From positions 1,736,001 through 1,800,000 of the forward strand of contig BCHX01000007.1 in assembly GCA_001599755.1 (NCBI GenBank): 64,000 nt of DNA, given 5' to 3'. This stretch comes from Gliomastix tumulicola. Its lineage: Eukaryota; Ascomycota; Sordariomycetes; Hypocreales; Bionectriaceae. Both the position numbers and the translations under genes were made by a program. Under the pieces are notes generated by a model. It ran no database searches. It was not told the DNA's origin and worked only from the letters and a program-made list of their open reading frames with translations. Shown in pieces: positions 45,306-54,981 of the stretch. The first letter of the stretch is position 1. Each line of letters begins with the position of its first letter.

Positions 45306-45909
45306 ATGAAGGTATGATTAGACTGACCCTATGTCCGGTGGCTTTGAAGGCCGCTTCTTGTGCAAGCTCCTCTACTCACCTGTGTAGTTGACTTCCGTCT
45401 TGTTGGCACTCACCTCCGTAGCGTCTGCCCAGGTCAAATTAAGCCAGGCAGAGGCCGAAGCCCAGCTCTCGGCTGCCGGCATCGACTGGTATTCCGATAC
45501 GGGCTGCAGCGACCCCAACGGTGGCCTTGCCTGCACTTCATACGAAGGCATCAACCAGGATACGGTGTCTGCCGCCATCACGCTCAAGGACGCCTGCGGC
45601 GGCTGCGAGATCCTCATCACCGGGGGCACGGAGAGCGGCCATGCCAGCGGCACGTATTCCCACGCGAACGGCTACAAGCTAGACCTCAAGCTCGTTCCGG
45701 AGCTGGAGTCGTACATCAGACGCGCCTTCACTCAGATCGCGGACCGATTTGACGGATACCCCCAGTGGGAAGCCCCCAGCGGCAACCTCTACTGCGTATG
45801 TGCATATCCAGTTCTCGGGCCATTGCCGACCGATTGTTAATGAAGTTGAAATTCTATTTAGCTCGAAGGGAACCATTGGGACATTATTTTCTATACATGC
45901 GGCTGCTGA
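45306..45909 (+). CDS. Small secreted M15-type (D-Ala-D-Ala peptidase fold) protein
   Basis: Three exons (45306..45311 coding only Met-Lys, 45388..45795, 45862..45909) give 153 residues; introns are 76 and 66 bases, both phase 0. Joining the 6-base first exon creates a signal peptide, MKLTSVLLALTSVASA, with cleavage before Q17. The mature protein carries the M15 metallopeptidase pattern: S93-H94-x-x-G97-x-x-x-D101 and E140-x-x-H143-W144, so H94, D101 and H143 would bind zinc and E140 would be catalytic. Cysteines 42/51, 72/75 and 138/151/153 could form disulfides. M15 enzymes normally cut D-Ala-containing bacterial wall peptides, which fungi lack, so an antibacterial or bacterial-debris role is an attractive inference. 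The terminal exon is confirmed by the conserved EGNHWDI. Confidence 0.85.
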
Positions 45910-46455
45910 TGACTTTGGCGGTCGAGTGTCAAGCTATGATGGCGAGGAAAGGTGTTTCGAAAGAGAAGCGGATGAGGTGTAGGCATCACACATATTCGGC
46001 TAAGGATAAAGCCGCTCTAGATCTTCCACCAGATGCCGCTCGTTCTGTATATATTGAAACACAGTGACAAGATCTGAAGAGCTTGCGGTACCCGTACCTT
46101 CAACCAGATGTCCGGACTAAGCATGGTCATATCTTTCAAGCAAAATGAGGGTTCGTTTAAATAAGAATTTTAAGCGTCCGAGACTTTGTTCCGCGTTCTA
46201 GAGCTAAAACCACCATCTTAGTGGATGAAGTAGTGAGACGCTTGAGGTTGAGATCTCTCACTAAGCAAACGGCGGATCGGGCAGTCCATGATGTCATGAG
46301 ATGCATCATCCTGACTCACCACTTTCGACCGCTTAAAGGATGATGCTGGCAACTAAAGTGTTAAATAGTGATATACATCCTCATAAAACTAAACATCTCA
46401 GCAAGGCAAGAATAACTTAGCATATCTTATTCACGATTTCTCGTCACGTCAGAAA
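45910..46455. other. Intergenic, no feature recognised
   Basis: About 550 AT-richer bases with no supported gene or repeat. Contains the 3' end of the peptidase transcript and the promoter of the next gene. Confidence 0.5.
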
Positions 46456-46824
46456 ATGATAGTCGGTCGCCTCCCAACCATGCGTGGCCTCTGTGCCCTG
46501 CGCCCTGCCATCGACAGACCATTTGTCAGCACCAACACATACCAGACGACCTTCAAATGCACATTCGCATCTCAAGGCTATGGTGACGGGGATGGAGATC
46601 CAATCGCCTCCAACCCCAAGCGCCAGCCTGCCAATACGCCAGCCACACACTCGGCCGAACATCCAGGCCCTGCGTCTCCGCACGAGAAAGAACGGCGGTC
46701 AAAGGGCAAGGGCAGGGGNAAAAGCCCAGAAGATGCGAGCGCGGAATCGGGTGGATCGAGGTCCAAGGATGCCGTTGAAAAGGGTGAGAGCCCGACTGCC
46801 GGGCGCCTCGGGGGCAAGGAGTGA
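46456..46824 (+). CDS. Small conserved mitochondrial-like protein
   Basis: 122 residues, one exon, ATG 46456. The N-terminus (MIVGRLPTMRGLCALRPA) is basic and amphipathic, as in mitochondrial presequences. It is followed by ASQGYGDGDGDP and a Pro/Lys/Ser-rich, disordered tail with EHPGP. Small fungal proteins with a QGYGDG-DP core after a mitochondrial-type leader are widespread and uncharacterised; I rely on recollection for this. One unresolved base (N at 46719) makes residue 88 undefined but does not shift the frame. Role unknown. Confidence 0.65.
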   Translation: MIVGRLPTMRGLCALRPAIDRPFVSTNTYQTTFKCTFASQGYGDGDGDPIASNPKRQPANTPATHSAEHPGPASPHEKERRSKGKGRXKSPEDASAESGGSRSKDAVEKGESPTAGRLGGKE

Positions 46825-47595
46825 CTCAGCTGATTGCTGAGCATTGAGCCAATGATGCCCGTCGTCCAGGGGCGGGCGGTCTCGGCTCCCCGCGACCAAG
46901 CTGACCTTGGCTATGTATTGCGGGCGGCACGCGTGTCCAAAACCGGATGCCTTCTTGCTTGTATTGGTAACGCTGCCTTTCTACTTTTCGAAATTCTTAG
47001 GCGTGATTCGCCCAAGTGGCAGTATCCTTGCAGCCCCATTGCAGTAGATCAAGTGTACGGTGAGCCTGCCTCTATGAGTTCAGGGTGTCATGGCGTGTCT
47101 GGTCCATATCTTGCAGTAGATGCTCGTTCAGCTAAGGCCTCTCTTTCAGTGAGCCACTACAACTAAAACACGAAATGCAGGCCTGTTTGCGGCTGGCGTG
47201 GGGGCCGCTCGCGTTGCTTCAGGGCTTCTGACCAGCCCTTGCGCTGGCCTAACATCCCCTGGCTGCCTTGCAGCTGTGGCTGCAGCCACCCATGCTGGCC
47301 GCGTGCAAGGGCCATGTGAAGGTGCATTTTCAGGCCAGCTGAGTCGCTGTAATGTCACTGCGAAGCGAGGATTCGTTCATTATAAGCGCCAGCGAGAGAA
47401 ACGCAGACTCGGGAGTGCTGCTATTTCTGTATTTCACTTCTGCACTGCCTTGCCGGCCATTGCTGTTTTGAGAGACCTTTCGGGCTATCAAACGCGCCGA
47501 GTGGCCTACGAAATCTGCTCCTTTGTGAATCATATTTCTGGTTGCCATCTCATTTTGAGCCCACGGCTATCAAAGGTTAGCAAGGTTTGCCAGCG
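46825..47595. other. Intergenic before paralogue B
   Basis: About 770 bases. Frames here are short and lack similarity to the corresponding upstream region of paralogue A. A TTG-initiated extension of the next gene was not used. Nothing else was seen. Confidence 0.5.
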
Positions 47596-50267
47596 ATGAT
47601 TGCATTACAGCCAACAGTCGATCCGCCACGTCTCTTAAACTACTTACGCCATACTCTGAGATTATTAGGTCAAACATTTTCTTACCTGACGAGGCGACCG
47701 CGCGTCGTGTACAGAACACTCGGCTTTCACGTCATACCAGCCTGGCACACCAAATGTGAGCGTCCAAAAGCAGTCTGGAGCCTTTCGACCAGACGAGTGC
47801 TGGCACATTCTCTGATCCACATCGTTCCGTCCCTTTTTTCAATTGGCATCATTGTTCTCAATGGACTAGGGTACTTCATTGGTGAAAATTTGGAGGGCTT
47901 TGCAGGTGATGATGAGGTGAAGCTGGGACTTATCCAGCTGGCGGCCAAAATCCACGTAAGCGATGTAAAAGGCTCTGAACGTGAGGTGTTTTTACTTACA
48001 CGAGTTCGCATAGGAACTTCTGATCGTGTCTAGCGTAGGGTCTATCATCTTTCATTACATTCGATTTGAACTTCTATTTGGCGACGGGCTGCCACTTGGT
48101 CTCCTCACCTCAGGATGGTCTTTCTCACAAGTCAGGTAGAATCCCTTCTCTCCCGCTTTCCTCTCTTTCCCAAATACATATGTTGTGCTCCGTACTGACC
48201 TTTCAGCTACTTGTGGTCCGCCGAGTTCATTGGCGGGATCAAGTCATGTGATACCGCTTCAGGCTTCAAATGGTGGAACAGAGTTTTCTTCTTGATGCTC
48301 GTAGTGATGGGCTGCATCCTGGCTGTCCTGGCTGGACCAATGTCCGCCATATTGATGGTACCAGTGCGATCAGACTGGCTGGCCGGGGGTGGAATCGGCT
48401 GGATGAATGGTAGGTCTCCGTTCTTGAACCCAAGTCGAGCATGCCGAGACTCAAGTCTAACACAAGAGCAGGCAGCGCCGCTCAACTATGGCCTTCAGAG
48501 CTCGACGCAGAGTATTTCTCGGACTTGAACTGCACCACCCCAATCCTTCAGTTCTACGGGAGCGAGCCGTGTCCTTCGGCTGGTTTCTTCCCCTTTCACA
48601 ATCTCCTCAGCATGGGTGGATGGCCTGTGCACTCACAGGTCGATTTCGAGCTTCGAGAGATGAGGGGTGTCAAGATGTTCCATTCCAGGGCGACCAGCAA
48701 CCTTTTCATGGATCCGTGGGTGTACACGGCTCACCGCGCCGCCTCAAGTCTGCAAGACGCCCTGAGAAACTTGCACTACCAAGCGTTGTACTGGCTGGAA
48801 AGGCGGCACCCGAAACTGCGTCCATTTCCTCTTCAGCTGACGTGGGCTGAAAGCGTCCGAATGGAGGTCCACACAAGAGCACCTGCGGTGCGAGTGAACT
48901 GCAACGAGACGACGGATGCTTTTGCCGACCCTCTCGGGAGGCTGATGATCAAGTTCCCACGCCTGGAGGAGGGGCTATCGACTTCCTGGCGTCGCAAGCC
49001 GCCCGAGGGTCTCGAGGGGGACTCTGAGCCAGGCACGGATCACTATTTCAAGGCAGACGAGTTTGATCTTACCGACTACGTCAGACCCTATCTTCGAAAA
49101 CGAGGGCTTATATCGAATGCAAGTGTTCCGCTGGACGAAGCGGGCCTATTCGCTGGTGCGAGGCGTGTCGTCATCATCCCAAAGGATATCTGGAACAACA
49201 CGGCAAGCTCCCTGGGCCTCTTGGTCCTCCTCGATAACGCGGATACCGACAAGGTGGCCAACTTCAGAGCCCTGGCGTGCTCGGTTGATGCACGCTGGGC
49301 CAAGGCCAAGTCTGTTATGAACTTGCTGCCGGAGAAGCAACCACAGCACGACTACGCCGGCGGCGGGAGCCCCGTGGCTGCCACCGTCGAGCTGCCGGGT
49401 GGTGAGAATGGCCTCTTTGGCGGCATCGGGCTCATCCCCGTAGAGCTTCCCCAAGACGGCACCTGGAGCACGATCCGCCTGCACGAGTCGTGGTACAACG
49501 CATTCTCCCCTCTCGTACCCGACGACATCCTACCCACGCGTGATCTACTTGCGGGACCGAACCCGAGGATAGGCCAGACCAGTCTAGAGAAGCTGCTCGA
49601 CTTGGTCTACGTCGGCGGTAACTTTGGCTACCACTCTCCAGAGCGCACCAAGTTCGCGGATGTCTTGGCGACGATACTTGTGGATGGAGTGGCTCGCACT
49701 GGCCTGCATCTGAACCGTAATACCTCACAGATTACGAGAGAAGCGATATTCGGAGACGGGCCTCTATTTGACTTCTCGGAGCAGCAGGCCAGAACACTTG
49801 TTCGACAAGGCCGAGCGCAGAAGACCTTTTCCAAGCCGTCCGCGTTCGACGGCTACGACACGACCATGATTGAAATGACGGCCACATACACAGGTTACAA
49901 CATATATGCAGCGGGCAGCTGGTCTAGTTGGGTTTCCATTGCGCTACTGGGCATCCATGCTGCCATTGTACTCATCCACACCGCGCGAGTCTTCCGGATC
50001 AAGGGAAGTGGTGAAGCGTGGGATACGATCGCGGAGCTCGTCGTCTTGGCGCAGAGCTCAACGCCTCCTGAGACCGGTATTTTGGCGAATACCTCTTCGG
50101 GGGCGCAGTCCCTTCAGACGTTCGGCCTAGTTGCGTGGGTTGAAAACTGTCAAGAAAAGCCAGAAGGGGAGAACAAGGGGGAGGGACAACTTCAGCTTGT
50201 ATTCTCCAGAGCGCCAGCTATCCGTGATGTCAATATGAAACCGGAAAAAGACAAGCTTTATAATTGA
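47596..50267 (+). CDS. Multi-pass membrane protein of unknown function, paralogue B
   Basis: Second copy of the family seen at 39647. Exons 47596..47955, 48014..48135, 48207..48409 and 48472..50267 give 826 residues. Intron positions and phases (0, 2, 1) match paralogue A exactly, and exon 2 is again 122 bases. Hydrophobic segments lie in the first 215 residues (clearest 188-215, VVMGCILAVLAGPMSAIL) and at 710-738 near the C-terminus. Between them is a probable extracellular domain of about 490 residues with sequons such as NCTT and NETT. Conserved blocks include ELLIVSSVGSIIFHYIR, AELVVLAQSSTPP and the closing KLYN. The two copies diverge most in their first 60 residues. Function unknown. 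Confidence 0.85.
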
Positions 50268-50515
50268 CGGCGCGGAAGCAATCTGATCTAATCCTTATCT
50301 GAAGTCCTAGGAGGTCACACTCAATGAGGAAGAGGAGGAGGAGGGAGGGAAGACTGGGTGAAGCTATGACACGAGACACGTCCACGCCAAAATCATGGAA
50401 TTTCTATGATGTAGTTATCACGTTGATGTACCAGTATGGAAGTAAGAATGATTTGTCATATAGAATATTACACATACATATACTCATAAAATTCCTGAAT
50501 CCGCTGTAGGAGACA

Positions 50516-53500
50516 TCATGTCTGGACAACTGGAGAGAGCATACCAACAACCGCTGCGTGGTTACGCTTGGACGCAAAACTCAACGCCGTATCCCCGTTC
50601 TCTCGCTTCACATCAGCATTGGCCCCCTCATCGATCAGCAACTTCACTGCCGCTGAGTGTCCGTATATAGCCGCGAACATGAGAGCCGTCCAGCCCTGCT
50701 CGTCTTGTGCGTTGAGGTTCACCTTGTCGGCTCGGAGCATCATTTTTACACCTTCCTCGTTGCCATGCATGCAGGCACACATGAGCGCCGTACGTCCTTG
50801 TCGACTCCGGATGCTCACATCAGCCCCTTGCTCTAGAAGGACCTTGGCGTACGGCACATTGCCCGCTCGCAGAGAGGCCATCAGAGCCGTGTTTCCGTGC
50901 ATGTTGGTGGCGTTGATATCGGCGCCGTATGCGATCAGGATGCTCGCGGCAAGAGCGACGCCTTCGACGGCGCAACGAAGGATCGGCGTGTCGGTGTTGG
51001 CGTCGCGTCGATTCACATCGGCGTTGTTCTCTAGAAAAGCGTGGGCCAGGAGCCCGTAGGCCGAGATGCTCCGCAGAGCCTCCTCAAAGGGCGACATGTG
51101 GTGGCTCTTGGGCCTCCGGTACATATCTGCCCCGTTGGCCAGCAGAATACGGGCAACGGCTGCGTGGCCGTGGCGGGTGGCACGCATGAGCGCCGTCCGG
51201 CCCAGGTTGTCCACCTTGTTGACCTCGGCGTGGTTGTCGATCAGCAGCTGGGCAACCTTCGGGTGGTCTCGCTCGGCCGCGTACCCAAGCGGTGTTGTAT
51301 CGCGGGGCGGCGCAGCGCGTGTGTTCGCTCCGTGGCGAATGAGAAGCTCCACGACATCGACCCAGCCCATCTCCGCCGCCCACGACAAGGCGGTGCGGCT
51401 CGAGAAGTCTTCAGCGTCGACCGGTGTCCCCCGTTCGAGCAGCCAGAGAACGAACCCGGTGTGGCCGCGCTTGGCTGCCCAGGTGATGGGCGTCATGACA
51501 CTCCAATTCACATACTGGCTGTCTTCACTCCGCGAGGTGGTGATGTCGCAGCCGTTGACGACTGTCGACGGCCAGCCCAGGAGTGCCGCAATCGTCGGCT
51601 TGTCGCCGCGCTCCAGGGCAGCGAACAGCGGGTATCCCTGTTTCTGCCCGGGGATGTCGATGTTCGGGTTCGATTTGAGCCAGGTCTTGAGGAGCATGGG
51701 CAGTCCTCGGTGCGCCAGGACATATGTGAGGCTCACGTTCCGCCGATAGCTTCCCCCGGGGAACTGAGAAGCGAAATCGAAATGTATCTCGACCCATGGG
51801 ACGACATCGAACTCGGACAGGAACGCGTCTTGCGAGTACACCCGCGCCGCATAGTTCGCATGCTCCAACACCATGTCCACCGCGTAGCTGGCGAGCGGAT
51901 ACTCGGCGCCGATGACGTCCATGGGCTGTCCAGACCGTTGCGCCGCTCTCATCATATGGCTCAGATAAGAGTAGCAGGTCTTCTTTAGGAGCTCATTGCC
52001 GGCGCACTGCCAGTCCATCCCCAAGTCGGGCCATAGCTGGTAGATACCCTCGTCCTTGATCAGGAAGTCTCTGACGGACTCGTGGATGAACTGGACGATG
52101 GACTCTGTCCCCTTCGCGACCTCGGCCAGGCCCTTGGAGGAGCTTATAAGGGACTTGGCCATGGTCTCAGCGCTATACTCTGACTTGACGCTTGGGATAT
52201 CTTCTAGCTCGTCCTCCTCTTTTCTCCCACCTCTTGTTGAGGATTTCAAGGTAAGCCCAGCCCAGATCGCATGGTAATACTCGTCAATGCTCAAGGGTCT
52301 CTTGCAGCAGAGGACCCATAGAACACAGAGCTTGAACTCCTCGTTACTTTCTTCGTCGTCCCGGCCTATAAGCTCCTTGAAGAGCTCTCGCAGGCCACTC
52401 GGAACGTCAGCCAGTCTTTTCCGAAGTGCGTGGCGTCCACGTCGATCCTCTTTGTTCAGGATATCAATGACCAACACGACCCAGAGGAATACACCGCTCG
52501 ATCTCTCTACAATCTCTGCATGGAGCTCCTCAAAGAGCTTCAAGTCTTTGATCCGAAGGTTCCCGCGGATGTAGTGTGTCAGATCATCCAAGTGGCCCAG
52601 CTCGTCCTCCAGGATCAGCTGCATGCCGACACGGACGTCGATGTAGGGATAATGACGGCTGGAGAAGCAGACGCGAAATCGGATGCCATTCTTGGTGGTG
52701 AGATCGGCAAGCTCCTCAAAGAAATAAACCATGTCCGCGACCTGCTGCTCGTCGCACTCGTCTAGCGCATCGATATAGCAGGTAAATTCGCGCGAGCCCA
52801 GGTCCATGATGGCATTGCGGAGGAGCTTCTTAAGCGCCGCGAGAGGTATCGGCTGATTCACGGTGAAGGATCGCGGGACGACATCGGGATTGTCGAACAC
52901 GTGCTGGAGGCTAGGGAACCCCTCGAGAAGTTGGTAGAGGAGAGAGCGGTAGAGACCAAGGATAGAGGTCTCCAGATATTCTCCGCGGGCGTTGAAGAAG
53001 AAGGAAGCAGTGAGAACCCTTGAACGCTTGTCGTTGTTCTTCATCTGGAGGTAGATGTACTTCATGATGGTGGACTTGCCCACTCCAGGCTTTCCTTTGA
53101 TCCAGAGGAAGCCTTGGTGGTGCTGGGCCTCTCCGTAGTCGAGCCATCGCCGATACATCGGGAGCGACAGAAGCCACTGGCAGGTCTTGGCATGGTTCTC
53201 TTTGATCGCCGTCTTTCGATAGTCAATCTGGGCAAACTTGAGAGACTTGAATAGGATTCCTCGACGATCGTTCCGTGTGCCAGGCTTCTTCTTCTTCTCC
53301 TTGATCGGGTCGAGTGTCGTCGAGACCAGGCCGGAGGGTAATTGCTCCGCCGGCATGACCTCGAGCAGTTCTCGCGCGTAGGCGGCTGCCGTCGCCGCGG
53401 CGTATCTCTGCCATTCCTTGTTCTTGTGTGAATCGGAGTAGTCGCAGATGCCTCGGATCGGGAGGCAAGGTAACAGATCCATCAGACCAGCCGCCTCCAT

Positions 53501-54244
53501 CTCGAAGCAGATGATGCCATTCAGGCTGCGTGCATACTGATCCCGACTGACGCCATGCTTCATGACCTGGTTGCCGGAGGCGATGGCACCGTAGAAGATC
53601 TCGGGCTGATTGGTGCCGGTGAAACGGACGCGACGCGAGACCAGCTTCGACGGATCACAGCACTCGCACGTTGGTGAGGTAGACTCGTGATCGTATGACG
53701 CTTGAAAGAGACGGTCGGGTAGCTCGGGGTGCTGATACTTGGGGTATTTTTGCGCCATCTCGTCCAATATGGTCTGGATCCTGCTGCCGTCCAGGTCATG
53801 CTTAGAGCGCAGACTCGACACCACAGTTCCGAGCCTCGGATGCAGGACCTTGGGCGTGTCTATCCTCTCAATCACGGCGTTCTCGGTGACCTTGGACAGG
53901 TCGTAGGGCATGACCCTCGTCCCAACCACGACATCGCCCAGCCGCAGATCAATTGACGGACTCGGCACGCCGCCTCCAATGCCCACCATCAACCCAATGC
54001 GGATGGACGGAAAGGTACGCAGCAGATTCCCCAGCACCGTCGCCGCGTTGACCGTCCCATACTGCGAAACCGGCAGACACGCGATGACGATGTTGTGCTG
54101 GCGGATGCTGCCCAGGGTGTAGGTGTTGATGTCTTCTGACACGCGGGGCGGGCTCTCATGGATCTCGTCGAGCATGGCCTGAGCGGCCGCCATCTCGATA
54201 TGGAGCGCGCATATCCAGGCGACGGTGTAGCAGACTTCGCTCAT
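50516..54244 (-). CDS. NLR protein: PNP/MTAN domain - NACHT - ankyrin repeats
   Basis: Fungal NLR-type STAND receptor candidate in one uninterrupted frame, 1242 residues, ATG 54244. About 8-300 is a phosphorylase-superfamily (PNP/UDP, MTAN-like) domain starting YTVAWICALHIEMAAA, with VGIGGGVPS and the FEMEAAGLM block that in active enzymes binds ribose and ends in catalytic motifs. NACHT follows, with Walker A GKPGVGKST near 386 and Walker B YIDALDECDE near 493. About 840-1230 is a run of roughly ten ankyrin repeats as sensor region. In the family, ligand binding to the repeats drives NACHT oligomerisation and activates the N-terminal domain. It is head to head with a second NLR. Its target is unknown. 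Confidence 0.93.
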   Translation of the reverse strand: MSEVCYTVAWICALHIEMAAAQAMLDEIHESPPRVSEDINTYTLGSIRQHNIVIACLPVSQYGTVNAATVLGNLLRTFPSIRIGLMVGIGGGVPSPSIDLRLGDVVVGTRVMPYDLSKVTENAVIERIDTPKVLHPRLGTVVSSLRSKHDLDGSRIQTILDEMAQKYPKYQHPELPDRLFQASYDHESTSPTCECCDPSKLVSRRVRFTGTNQPEIFYGAIASGNQVMKHGVSRDQYARSLNGIICFEMEAAGLMDLLPCLPIRGICDYSDSHKNKEWQRYAAATAAAYARELLEVMPAEQLPSGLVSTTLDPIKEKKKKPGTRNDRRGILFKSLKFAQIDYRKTAIKENHAKTCQWLLSLPMYRRWLDYGEAQHHQGFLWIKGKPGVGKSTIMKYIYLQMKNNDKRSRVLTASFFFNARGEYLETSILGLYRSLLYQLLEGFPSLQHVFDNPDVVPRSFTVNQPIPLAALKKLLRNAIMDLGSREFTCYIDALDECDEQQVADMVYFFEELADLTTKNGIRFRVCFSSRHYPYIDVRVGMQLILEDELGHLDDLTHYIRGNLRIKDLKLFEELHAEIVERSSGVFLWVVLVIDILNKEDRRGRHALRKRLADVPSGLRELFKELIGRDDEESNEEFKLCVLWVLCCKRPLSIDEYYHAIWAGLTLKSSTRGGRKEEDELEDIPSVKSEYSAETMAKSLISSSKGLAEVAKGTESIVQFIHESVRDFLIKDEGIYQLWPDLGMDWQCAGNELLKKTCYSYLSHMMRAAQRSGQPMDVIGAEYPLASYAVDMVLEHANYAARVYSQDAFLSEFDVVPWVEIHFDFASQFPGGSYRRNVSLTYVLAHRGLPMLLKTWLKSNPNIDIPGQKQGYPLFAALERGDKPTIAALLGWPSTVVNGCDITTSRSEDSQYVNWSVMTPITWAAKRGHTGFVLWLLERGTPVDAEDFSSRTALSWAAEMGWVDVVELLIRHGANTRAAPPRDTTPLGYAAERDHPKVAQLLIDNHAEVNKVDNLGRTALMRATRHGHAAVARILLANGADMYRRPKSHHMSPFEEALRSISAYGLLAHAFLENNADVNRRDANTDTPILRCAVEGVALAASILIAYGADINATNMHGNTALMASLRAGNVPYAKVLLEQGADVSIRSRQGRTALMCACMHGNEEGVKMMLRADKVNLNAQDEQGWTALMFAAIYGHSAAVKLLIDEGANADVKRENGDTALSFASKRNHAAVVGMLSPVVQT

Positions 54245-54981
54245 CGCGCCTCATGGTAAGAGCATGATGATGATGATGAAGGTTGAAGATGAGAAGGCAC
54301 GGGTTGCGTTGGATATGAAATTGCGTTATTCACGCTCGTGAAGAAGAACAAGTTCCCTACGGACCCCGCACAGCCACTGATAGCAGCAAGGGTCAGGGAG
54401 GAGGGTCGCCTGACGAGGAATCCGATGATCACATTTATTGCCCGCAGTGCCACAGCACTCAGCTCAGCGCTGACACAGCCACAATAGCAGTGGCTGAAGC
54501 TGAACCCTTGCGCTGTTCGCATCCTCCTCCAGGCTGATATTGATTGATCTGGAGGGCCATTTCTTAATAGAGATGCGGCGATTCCAGTGTAGAATCATTT
54601 GCCCTAGCTCAGCGATCTGAAGGAGATAATACCATGGCATGGCTTATCGAGCATCGTCGAGGACCGAGGAGGAGACAGGGGGGCTAGTAAATATTGCGAC
54701 CCAGAATGCCTGTCGGGCTGCCCAAAAGGCAGCCAGCTGAAGTGGCATCGCATCCACCCCCAAGCTGCGTGTTCTGTCGAATCTCTCAGCTGGCGTTTTT
54801 TCCCTCTACATCATTCGGTTGGCTTCGCCTCCCGCAGGCGTATTCTCATCCAAGACACTCCCAGGCAGCTACCAGATCCGAAAATCCATCAGCAAGGTAC
54901 CTGGTAAATGATCAGTCACCATCCGATTATTTCGGTTTTCAACTCACCCAGCCGCCTACCCACCTGCAGGGCTTGGGAGCC
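54245..54981. promoter_or_regulatory. Divergent promoter of two NLR genes
   Basis: 737 bases between opposed NLR start codons. Frames inside it are probably leader sequence. No small effector gene with an amyloid motif was recognised. Confidence 0.5.

Noticed and set aside
54245..54981. Small amyloid-motif effector gene between the two NLRs, as in known NLR/HET-S-type pairs
   Set aside because: No frame with a repeated amyloid-like motif or HeLo-type start was recognised there.
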